Positions 54,960 through 64,000 of a stretch of DNA of 64,000 nt are shown one piece after another. Location of the stretch: positions 19,203,775-19,267,774 of the forward strand of contig NC_068935.1 in the NCBI RefSeq assembly GCF_023091745.1, in the 5' to 3' direction. The notes under the pieces were generated by a model. The model saw nothing but the letters and a program-made list of their open reading frames with translations, was not told where the DNA came from and did no database searches. How positions within the stretch are numbered: position 1 is the first letter of the stretch; each line of letters begins with the position of its first letter. The position numbers were made by a program, and so were the translations under genes. Origin of the DNA: Budorcas taxicolor (taxonomy: Eukaryota > Chordata > Mammalia > Artiodactyla > Bovidae).

Positions 54960-55850
54960 AGTGATGAGCACAGTGCCCAGCACATGTAAATATCTGGTAG
55001 ATGGGGCGGTTATAATTCATTCAGGTGATGTAGCCAATGAACAACTAAATATGTGTCCCCCAGAAAAGGAATATATTTTTCTTATATGAAAAATGGGTTT
55101 CCACAACTGGAGTCTCCATAATGGAAAAACGGCGGTCTTTGTTGGCCCCAGCGCTCCAGCTCCATTCACTCCCACACAAAGGAGGGGGGGATGGGGTCAA
55201 TTCATCTTGCTGCTCGGCTTAGCAGACCAGTTTTGATGTCCAGAGCAGCTTTTCACCTCTACTCACCGAACCGTCTCCTCTTCAATCTACACCTTTCATA
55301 GGCCCACTGCTCCGCCACCCAAACCTTTATCCCTGTAAATTTGATTCACGTAGTATGTCAAAGAAAGTGAGAGTAGGAAAGAGAGAGGGAAGGATAAAAG
55401 GAGGTAGAGAAGAAGTGGGGGAGAGAGAGGGAGTGAGACCCCCTCTTAGAAAAATGAGAAGGGAAGATAGTACCAACAGTCCCATTCAAATGTAGATGTT
55501 TTATAAGAATTTTTAACGACAAAGAAATACGCTCACAGTAGCTGATTGAGAAAGGCAGGCTACAGAATATATTGAGTGTGACGCTCTTTTGGAGTGTCTC
55601 AGTAAACACAGAAAAAAGACTGGAAGGAAATTCATCAATATGCTAATAGTAATTATCTGTAGGTAGTGAGGTTGCAGATTATTTTGCTCCTTTAATTTTT
55701 CTCTATAATGTCACCAGAATTCCACATGAGTATGTGTGATTTTTGTAATTTAAACAACTTTTAAGGAAGAGAAAAAACTAGGGGCAAGATATGTTTTATA
55801 GTCTGTGTCAGGGACAGATTCTGCCCCCCGTCTTTGAGAGCAATGCTTTC
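54960..55850. other. Unassigned, repeat-poor stretch
   Basis: Includes a CpG-containing 55090-55300 segment and a GA-rich low-complexity tract (55370-55445) whose complement gives a Ser/Leu-rich spurious frame. No exon recognised. Confidence 0.4.
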
Positions 55851-55859
55851 AAATGTCCT

Positions 55860-56093
55860 TTGCATGCATGCTCAGTCACTCAATCATATCCGATTATTTG
55901 TGAACCTATGAACTGTAGCCCATCAGACCCCTCTGTCCATGGGATTCTCTAGGCAAGAATACTGGAGTGGGTTGCCTTTTCCTACTTCAGGGGATCTTCC
56001 CGACCCAGCAATTGAACCCATGTTTCCCACGTCTCCTGCATTGCACGTGGATTCTTTTTCATGAAGCCACTAGGAAAGCCCTTAATGTCCTGC
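55860..56093 (-). mobile_element. Bov-tA SINE
   Basis: Antisense copy ('tgcatgcatgctcagtcactc' to 'gccactaggaaagccc') with AATGTCCT at 55852-55859 and 56094-56101 as the duplication. Confidence 0.93.
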
Positions 56094-56101
56094 CAAAGAG
56101 C

Positions 56102-56780
56102 ATTCCTTGTGTGCAAGGGAATGCTAAACCACTCAACAGGGCCTCAGAGAGCTTTCAGACATATGCTCAACTCTCACTTCAAGAGTATATAGTCTTCCTG
56201 CCCAGTCAGGCAGGTAGGGAAGGAGAGCCCTGACCTTAAAGCACCCTGTGTCCCTGACTGGTTCAGGAAACCAGCAGTACAGTTAACATCCTAAAGGTTT
56301 GCCGTATTCGGCAAGAACCTGAACAGGGCTGAGGGAGTGGGGCCAAAGCAAATAAATTAGGAATTAATGAGTGAGAGGGCTCAGAACTGATAACAGAAAG
56401 GTGAGGACTAGAGGTATCTTTCTTGAACTGGAGGCTTCTCGTGCAGAGTTCCTATTTGGGGCATGGCCTTGTTAGAAATGGGTGAAAGTTCAGGCAGGCA
56501 GAGGGTTGGGGACAAAGGCATGACCAGAGGCCACAAGCTCAAATGCCTTTGGGAGGGGCAGACCATAGCGTAAATGACTACCAGGACCTCGGTGAGGACT
56601 CCAATGGCTAGCGAGAGCAATTCCCACATAAAAAAAGCCTGGCACTGTGGGCCAGGGTTTCCATGTCTTAGGACTTTTCAAGAGAAAATAGAAATACAGA
56701 AGTTTATACAAAATCTCTCAACCTTTTTTTAAAAGTTAAAACAAAATGCATATACAGTCCACAGTTTTTTAGACTTTTTT
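56102..56780. other. Unassigned stretch
   Basis: No repeat recognised. Overlapping minus frames at 56408-56711 lack a domain. Confidence 0.35.
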
Positions 56781-56784
56781 GAAA

Positions 56785-56927
56785 AAAAATTGTTTTTATT
56801 ACTTTTTGGCCACACTGCAAAGCATGCTGGATCCTCGTTCCCCAGCCAGGGATCACATCCATGCCCCTTGCATTTGAAGTGCAGCGTCTCAAAAGTCTCA
56901 AACACTGGACCACCAAGGAAGTCCCTA
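56785..56927 (-). mobile_element. CHR-type SINE
   Basis: Antisense copy: 'tttttggccacactgcaaagcatgctgg' to 'ggaccaccaaggaagtccc', with a small duplicated 'gtctcaaaagtctcaaa' near its head. Confidence 0.87.
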
Positions 56928-56989
56928 GACTTTTACTTTTTAAATAATTATAGATTTACAGGAAGTTGTAAAGATGTTACAGAGGGGTC

Positions 56990-58980
56990 CTGTGTGCCCT
57001 CCACTTAGTTTCCACTTAGTTTCCTTGTGGCCTCAGGGTTATATCTTACATAACCATTGTACAGTATTAAGCCAGGAAATGAACTTTGACACAATGTGTG
57101 TGTATATATAGTTCTAGGTCAGTTTATCTCCTGTATGGTTTTATGTATCCAACACCACAGTTAAGGTACAAAATTAGTCCATTACAGAAAAGATCTCCCT
57201 CCTGCTACCTCTACTTAGTTATACCCACTTTTTTCTCCCCACCATCGCTAACCCTTGGCAACTACTAATCTATTCTCTATCTCTGTAGTTTTGTCATTTC
57301 AAATATGTTATATAATTGGAATAATATGCAACCTTTTGAGATTGACTTTTTTACTTGGCTTGATGCCCCAGAGACCCATCCAAGTTGTTGCACATATTAA
57401 TAATTCATTCCTTTTTAATGCAGACTAGTATTTCATGATATGGACAGATCAGAGTTTGTTTAATTATTCTGTTGAAGGACATTTTTGCTGTTTTAAGTTT
57501 CTGGCTATTATGAGTAAAACTGCTATGAACAATTGTGTACAGGTTTTTATGTAGACAGAAGTTTTCATCTCTTGGATTAAGGTCCAGGAGGGTAATTGCT
57601 GGGTCAGGTGGTGCTAGTGGTAAAGAATCTACCTGCCAATGCAGTAGGCGCAAGAGATGTGGGTTTGATCCCTGGGTCTGGAAGATCCCCTGGAGAAGGG
57701 AATGGCAATCCACTCCAGTATTCATACCTGGGAAATCCCATGGACAGAGGAGCCTGCCTGGTGATCTACAGTCCATGGGGTCACAAAAAGTCAGATGTGA
57801 CTTAGTGATCACACAACAGAGGTAAATGCATGTTTAGTTTTACAATATAAGAATCTGCCAAACTTTTCCAGAGGGGCTGTACCATTTTACATTCTCATGA
57901 GTAATACGTGAGTAATCCAGTTTCTCTGCATCCTTGCCGACATTTGATGTTTCCACTAATTTTTAGTCCACCAGTCTCAGGTGTGTAGTGGTATCTTTTA
58001 AATTTGCATTTTTCATAGTGGCTAAAAATGTTGAACAACTTTTTTATGTGCTTATTTGCTATCTAAACATCCTCCTCAGTGAAATGCCTTTTACTGTCTT
58101 GTGCCCACTTTCTAATATAGTTCTGTGTTTTTTGCTGTTGAAGTATTGAGAATTCTTTATATATTCTAGATACTGGTCTTTTGCCAGATACATGGTTTGA
58201 CAATATTTTCTCTCAGTATTTGATTTATCTTTTCACTCTTTTAACTAAGTCTTTCACAGAGCAAAGTTTTAATTTTTATGGGGTCCAATTTATTGATTTT
58301 TTTTTTACAGATTATACTTCTGGTGTCATGCCTAAGAACTCCACACCAGGCCTTGGGTCCCTGAGATTTTCTCCTATTTTTATATTATAAGTGTTCTATA
58401 AAAAATATTCTGCATTAAAACATAAACTTTTTCACGGAAATGAAAAAAAAAAAGTCTTCTGTAAACTGAACATAGTTTGTAAAAACTGTACAGAATCTAT
58501 GATCTACTTTGAGTCAATTTTTGTATAAGATGTGAAGTTTAAGTCAAGCCTTTTTTTTTTTTTTTTTGGCTTATGGATGTCAAATTACTCCATTATCATT
58601 TCTTGACAAGGCTATCTTTCTTCCCTTGAATTGTTTTGCCATCTTTGTCAAAAATCAGTTGGGCATATTGGTATGGGTCTATTTCTGGGTTTCCTATCCT
58701 GTTCCATTGATATCTGTGTCTATCCTCTGCCAATAATGATGCTTTCTTGATTACTGAAATGATATAGTAAGCCTTAATATTGGGTGAAGCAACTACCCTT
58801 GCTTTATTATTTTTTTTCAAAATTATTTACCTATTTTGTCTTTTGTATTTCCAAATGTATCATTGAATAATATTGCCTAAATCCACTAAAATCTTGATGG
58901 GATTTTGATAAGAATTACATTAAATGTGTGCATCAATTTTGAGAGAATTGACACTGTCACTATATGGAGTTTCCAAAACT
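56990..58980 (-). mobile_element. Antisense L1M, first copy
   Basis: 3' UTR-type sequence at left ('ctgctatgaacaattgtgtacagg', 57520), then ORF2 end ('gaattctttatatattctagatactgg', 58149). A short preserved minus frame, 58820-58596, reads IGNPEIDPYQYAQLIFDKDGK, an L1 ORF2 C-terminal motif. A Bov-tA interrupts it at 57600. Confidence 0.8.
57600..57812 (+). mobile_element. Bov-tA SINE
   Basis: Sense copy that keeps a variant head ('gtcaggtggtgctagtggtaaag') and ends 'gacttagtgatcacacaac'. Confidence 0.92.
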
Positions 58981-58989
58981 ATGAATGCG

Positions 58990-59120
58990 GTGTGCGTGAG
59001 TGCTAAGTCACTTCAGTCATGTCTGACTCTTTGCTACCCTATGGACTATAGCCCACCAGGCTCCTCTATCCATGGGATTCTCCAGGCAAGAATATTGAAG
59101 TGGGCTGTCATTTCCCTCTC
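58990..59120 (-). mobile_element. Bov-tA 3' fragment
   Basis: Reversed 3' half only ('gtgctaagtcacttcagtc' to 'tttccctctccag'), lying between two antisense L1 copies. Confidence 0.9.
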
Positions 59121-59451
59121 CAGTATTGCTGAATAATATGTCGCTGTTTACACATATCACATTTTGTTTATTCATTCATTAGTTGATGGACATTTGTGCT
59201 GTTTCAACTTCTTGATTGTCATGGTTGTTTTTTATTATGGTGTAACAGTTCTTTAAATATTTTAGAGAAGTCTCTTATGAGATATATAATTTGCAAATAT
59301 TTTCTCTCATTCTGTGAATTACCTTTTCACTATCTGTATTGTATTCTTTTAATTTCAATGATGTCCAGTTGCTTGTGCTTTTAGTGTTATATCTAAGAAA
59401 CCATTACCTGATTCAAGACTAGAGTTTTATAGTTTTAGCTCTTACATTAGG

Positions 59452-59521
59452 CCTTCTCTGGTGGCTCAGTCAGTAAAGAGTCTGCCTGCAATGCGGGAGA
59501 CCTAAGTTCATTCCCTGGGTC
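59452..59521 (+). mobile_element. Bov-tA 5' fragment
   Basis: Only the tRNA-like head and start of the body ('ggccttctctggtggctcag' to 'attccctgggtcac'). Confidence 0.88.
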
Positions 59522-59729
59522 ACCTTTGATCCATTTGAGTTAATTTTTTCATATGAAATGAAGAGTCCAACTTCATTCTTTTGCACGTGGACATACAGTT
59601 GTCCCAGCACCATTTATTGAGGAAATTTTTTCCCCATTGAAATTTCATGGTATGCATGTCAAAAATCAATTATTCATAAATGTGAGGATTTATTTTTGAA
59701 CTCTAAACTCTATTCTATTCTTCTATAAG

Positions 59730-59770
59730 TATATATATATGTGTGTGTGTGTGTCTGTGTGTGTGTGTAT
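59730..59770. repeat. (TA)n(TG)n microsatellite
   Basis: TA units followed by TG units with one TC interruption, inside antisense L1M. Confidence 0.95.
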
Positions 59771-60049
59771 CTTCCAATCCATGAACATGGGATGTGTTTC
59801 CATAAATGTAGGGTTAGGTCCCATTCTTTTAGGTCTTCTTTGATTTCCTTCAACCATGTTTTGTATGGTAGAGATGATAAGTTTTATATTTATTTTGCTA
59901 AATTCATTCCTAAGTATTCTATTATCTTTGATGCTATTTTAAATGAAGGTAAATTATTAATTTTAATTTTAGCTTGCCTATTGCTGCTATGTGGAAATGA
60001 AATTTTTTATATTTTGTATCTTGCAACCTTGTTTTCTTTAACATTTTAT

Positions 60050-60175
60050 TTCATATTGGAATACAGTTGATTAACAATGTTGTGATAGCATCAGGTGTAC
60101 AGCAAAGTGATTCAGTTATACATATACATGTATCTATTTTTTCAAATTCTCTTCCCATTTAGATTGTTACATAAT
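60050..60175 (-). mobile_element. Old L1 3'-end fragment
   Basis: 'acagttgattaacaatgttgtgatagcatcaggtgtacagcaaagtgattcagttatacatatac' is the reversed 3' terminus of an older artiodactyl L1, inserted in L1M ORF2. Confidence 0.7.
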
Positions 60176-61050
60176 ATTGAACAAATAAACTTACTAGTTT
60201 TAATTTGGTTTCAGTGGATTCCTTAGGATTTTCTCGATATAGATAATGACATCTGTGATTATTTCCTTTCCATTCAGGAGGGCTTTTATTTTCTTGCCTA
60301 ATTGTTCCACCTAGAACCTCCAGTAAAATGTTGAATGGAGATGGCAACAGTTGACATCCTTGAATTTTTCCTAATCTCAGGGGGAAAGCTTTTACTCTTT
60401 CACCATTAAGTATGGTATTAGCTGTGGGTTTTTCATAGATGCTGCTTACCAGATTGAGGACGTTCCTTTCTATTTGTAGTTTGTTGAGTGTTTTATGATG
60501 ATGAAGAGGTGCTGGATTTTGCCAAGTGCATTTTCTGTATCTATTGAGATAAACATGTGGTTTTCTGTCCTTTATTGAAGTATGATTCTATTAAATTACA
60601 TTAATTGGTTTTTGGATGCTAAGCCAACTCTGCACTCCTGGAATAAATATCAATTGGTCATGGTATATAATCCTTTTTAGCTATTTCTTGATTCAGTTTG
60701 CTAGTTGTGGCAGTCTTACCTGTTTGTTTTATTTTTTTTTTAATTTTTTAATTTTTTTTTTTTTTTTTGTAGATGTTCTTTATCAAGTCAAGGAAGTTCC
60801 CTTCTATTCTTGGCTTTCTGAGTTTTTTTTTTTTTGTTTTTTTTTTTTGTTTTTTTTTTAATCATGGATGTGTGTTGGATTTTGTCAAATACTTTCTTGC
60901 ATCAATTTTCATGGTCATACCATTTTTCTTGCATAGCCTGTTGATAGTCTGGATTTTCAGCATAGCTTGTATTTTCATCTTCATTCCATTCTGTAGGTCA
61001 GAAGTTCTGGTAGACCTGACAGGGTTTTCTGTTCAAGATGTAAACTGGGC

Positions 61051-61385
61051 TAGGCTGTTACCTAGAGGTTCTGTGGCTTAATCTGCTTCCAAGGTCATTC
61101 AGATATTTTTCAGAATTCATTTCTTTGGAGGTATGTGTGAAGTCCCCATTTCTTGGCTGGTTGTCAGCCAGGTGTCACCCTGTGCTCCTAAATGCCACCA
61201 GCAGTTCCTTCTAACATGGCCCCCTCCATCTTCAAAACCAGTGACCTGGCACCTTGGTCTGTCAAATCTTTCTCATACTTCAAATATCTCTGACTTCCTC
61301 TTCTGCCTACTTGCCAGAGAGAACTCTCTATTAAAAGCTTCATGTGGTTAGATTAGGCCCATCCAGATAGCCTCCATTTTGCCAT
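61051..61385. other. Unassigned stretch
   Basis: No repeat recognised with confidence; the frame 61133-61351 has no known domain. Confidence 0.35.
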
Positions 61386-61387
61386 AT

Positions 61388-61597
61388 GTATGCTTAGTTG
61401 CTTAGCCTTGTCTGACTCTTTACAACCCCATGGACTGTAGCCACTAGGCTCCTCTGTCCATGGGGCTTCTCCAGGCAGGAATACTGGAGTGGGTTGCCAT
61501 GCCCTCCTCCAGGTGATCTTCCCAACCCAGGAATTGAACCCAGGTCTCCCACGCTGCAGGCAGATTCTTTACAATCTGAGTCACCAGGGAAGCCCAT
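61388..61597 (-). mobile_element. Bov-tA SINE
   Basis: Antisense copy from 'gtatgcttagttgcttagcc' to 'gagtcaccagggaagccc'. Confidence 0.93.
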
Positions 61598-61599
61598 AT

Positions 61600-62050
61600 A
61601 ATGTAGTATAATCACTGGAGTAATTTCTCATCAAATTGATAGCTCCAGGATAGGGGATTATATAAGAGCAAGGATCATTAGGGATTATATTTAGAATTTT
61701 GCCTACCACAGAAATACAGTTTAAAAGTGAATTAATTTAAAGAAAATTGTTGGGTAAATGATATGGCCACAATTGTGAGGTGTGTATGAAAACAGCTTGG
61801 GACTTAGATAAACAAGTATTTCATTTTCAGATTTCTTCTATATTCTATGATTCTTTAGTTAGGAAGTTTTGGAATATTCTACTCTTCTGTCCACTGTGTG
61901 GTAAAATGTATGAATATCAGAGTCAAGTGTGTTCTTCATGTATGTCATGGTCATGAATGACAAGAAAGACTGAGGAACTATTTCCAGATAAAGGATACTA
62001 AAGAGATATGATACCTAAATTGAAGTATTCCTCCCTGTTTGAGTCCTATC
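61600..62050. other. Unassigned AT-rich stretch
   Basis: No recognised feature. Confidence 0.35.
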
Positions 62051-62054
62051 AGAT

Positions 62055-63320
62055 CGTTTCAGTTCAGTCACTCAGTTGTGTCTGACTCTTTGTGACACCA
62101 TGGACTGCAGCACACCAGGCTTCCCTGTCCATCACCAACTCCCAGAGTTTGCCCAAGTTCACCATTGAATTGGTGATGCCATCCAACCATCTCATCCTCT
62201 GTTGTCCCCTTCTCCTCCTGCCTTCAATCTTTCCCAGCATCAGGGTCTTTTCTAATGAGTCAGTTCTTTCCATCAGGTAGCCAAAAGATTGGAACTTGAG
62301 CTTCAGCATCAGTCCTTCCAATGAATATTCAGGACTGATTTCCTTTAGGATTGACTGATTGGATCTCCTTGCAGTCCAAGGGACTCTCAAGAGTCTTCTC
62401 AACACCACAGTTCAAAAGCATCAATTCTTCAGCATTCAGCTTTCTTTATAGTCCAACTCTCATATCCAAATTTCCTGGTATATTGAGTGCAGCACTTTCA
62501 AAGCATCATCTTTTAGGATTTGAAATAGCTCAACTGGAATTCCATCACCTCCACTAGCTTTTTTCATAGTGATGCCTTCAAAGGCCGATATGATTTCACA
62601 TTCCATGAAGTCAGGGTCTAGGTGAGTGATTACACCATCGTGGTTATCTCGGTCATGAATATCGTTTTTATACAGTTCTTCTGTGTATTCTTGCCACCTC
62701 TTCTTAATATCTTCTGCTTCTGTTAGGTCCCTACCATTTCTGTCCTTTATTGAGCCCATCTTTGCATGAAATGTTCCCTTGGTATCTCTAATTTTCTTGA
62801 AGAGATCTCTAGTCTTTCCCATTCTATTGTTTTCCTCCATTTCTTTGCATTGATCACTGAGGAAGTCTTTCTTATCTCTCCTTGCTATTCTTTGGAACTC
62901 TGCATTTAAATGGATATATCTTTCCCTTTCTCCTTTGCCTTTAGCTTCTCTTCTTTTCTTAGCTATTTGTAACACCTCATCAGACAACCATTTTGCCTTT
63001 TTGCATTTCTTTTTCTTGGGGATGATCTTGTTCATGGCCTCCTGTACAATGTCATGACCCTCCATCCATAGTTCTTCAGGATTCTGTGTATCAGATCTAA
63101 TCCCTTCAATCTATTTGTCACTCCCACTGTATAATCGTTAGGGATTTGATTTAGGTCATACCTGAATGGTCTAGTGGTTATCTCCACTTTCTTCAATTTC
63201 AGTCTGAATTTGGCGATAAGAAATTCATGATCTGAGCCATAGTCAGCTCCCAGTCTTGTTTTTGCTGACTGTATAGAGCTTCTCCATCTTTGGCTACAAA
63301 GAATATAATCAATCTGATTT
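62055..63320 (-). mobile_element. BovB LINE with internal deletion
   Basis: Antisense BovB: the 3' end and C-terminal region (frame 62408-62064 with LLRVPWTARRSNQ and MRWLDGI) is joined at about 62468 directly to the endonuclease-RT linker (frame 63065-62460). About 0.96 kb containing the RT core is missing compared with the 42.7-kb copy. The right end, near 63320, faces another BovB. Confidence 0.93.
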
Positions 63321-63339
63321 GAATAAATATGATTTGATT

Positions 63340-64000
63340 TATACAGTCAGACTAGGAACTGACTGTGGCTCAGATCATGAACTCCTTATTGCCAAATTCA
63401 GACTGAAGTTGAAGAAAGTGGAGAAAACCACTAGACCATTCAGGTATGACCTAAATCAAATACCTTATGAGTATACAGTGGAAGTGAGAAATAGATTTAA
63501 GGGTTTAGATCTGATAGATAGAGTGCCTGATGAACTATGGATGGAGGTTCCTGACATTGTACAGGAGACAGGGATCAAGACCATCCACATGGAAAAGAAA
63601 TGCAAAAAACAAAATGGCTGTCTGGGGAGGCCTTACAAATAGCTGTGAAAATAAGAGAAGCAAAAAGCAATTGAGAAAAGGAAAGAGATAAGCATCTGAA
63701 TACAGTGTTCCAAAGAATAGCAAGGAGAGATAAGAAAGCCTTCCACAGAGATCAATGCAAAGAAATAGAGGAAAACAACAGAATGGGAAAGACTAGAGAT
63801 CTCTTCAGGAAAATTAGAGATACCAAGGGAACATTTCATGCAAAGATGGGCTCAATAAAGGACAGAAATGGTAGGGACCTAACAGAAGCAGAAGATATTA
63901 AGAAGAGGTGGCAAGAATACACAGAAGAACTGTATAAAAAAGATCTTCATGACCCAGATAATCACGATGGTGTGATGACTCACTTAAAGCCAGACATCCT
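63340..64000 (+). mobile_element. BovB LINE, sense, runs off the window
   Basis: Begins within the endonuclease end ('tatacagtcag') and continues through CGSDHEL (frame 63319-63642) into the linker. It lacks about 10 bp after 'cagtcag'. The reading frame breaks near 63605 and 63657. Its 3' half lies beyond the window. Confidence 0.93.

Larger units (their letters stand above)
59125..61050 (-). mobile_element. Antisense L1M, second copy
   Basis: Repeats the ORF2-end region ('caaatattttctctcattctgtg', 59295; 'cagcaccatttattgagg', 59608) already present in the first copy, so it is a separate insertion. It continues upstream into the RT region ('ccattaagtatggtattagctgtgggtttttcat', 60402). A 3'-end piece of another L1 (60050-60175) and poly-T tracts (60728-60858) disturb it. 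Confidence 0.75.

Noticed and set aside
62460..64000. Twin-priming inversion of one BovB
   Set aside because: The two arms cover the same BovB segment over several hundred bases, whereas twin priming leaves adjacent, largely non-overlapping segments.

Overview
The window is nuclear DNA of a ruminant, most likely a bovid. The evidence is the repeat content: many tRNA-derived Bov-tA/Bov-A2 SINEs, five BovB (RTE-clade) LINE copies, a young L1 of the ruminant (L1-BT) type, cetartiodactyl CHR-type SINEs and a ruminant-type mariner MITE, over an older mammalian layer of MIR, L2, MER5A and L1M. The species cannot be settled from these elements alone. There is no operon-like structure, no rRNA or tRNA gene, no CRISPR array, and no host protein-coding exon that I can recognise. 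Almost every long open frame is a transposon reading frame or its antisense shadow. The window is best read as intergenic or intronic sequence with one candidate promoter.

Layout. 1-5.2 kb: a SINE, unassigned DNA, then a decayed antisense BovB carrying a second BovB fragment inside it and a Bov-tA dimer. 5.7-10.2 kb: one old plus-strand L1M broken up by BovB, Bov-tA and a Tigger1-type DNA transposon. 10.6-13.3 kb: an antisense L1M, followed by a CHR SINE and a 5'-truncated BovB (13.4-14.4 kb). 14.7-18.0 kb: a plus-strand L1M holding an inserted L1 3' end and several SINEs. 18-22.9 kb: mostly unassigned, with two probable antisense solo LTRs. 22.9-23.35 kb: the only CpG island, with candidate splice sites. 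23.35-42.3 kb: lower repeat density, with MIR, L2, MER5A, SINEs, microsatellites and a mariner-derived hairpin at 37.2 kb. 42.7-46.2 kb: a near full-length BovB with a 15-bp target-site duplication and an almost intact reverse-transcriptase frame. 46.4-52.8 kb: L2, MER5A, MIR and a repeat-poor block. 52.8-54.9 kb: a 5'-truncated young L1 inserted into a MIR. 57-61 kb: two antisense L1M copies. 62-64 kb: two BovB copies facing each other head to head and forming a large inverted repeat that runs off the window.

Function and relative age. The elements with coding potential are retrotransposons: BovB encodes an APE-type endonuclease plus reverse transcriptase, and L1 ORF2 encodes the same activities. 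All copies here carry truncations, frameshifts or stops. Bov-tA/Bov-A2 SINEs depend on LINE machinery supplied in trans; their shared 3' sequence with BovB is established knowledge and can be seen here. Target-site duplications place the layers in order: MIR/L2/L1M oldest, Tigger1-type and CHR intermediate, then BovB, Bov-tA and L1-BT. The most biologically suggestive items are the mariner hairpin, which resembles the source of the ruminant miR-2284/2285 family, the CpG island, and the well-preserved BovB. I did not find a previously undescribed gene system.
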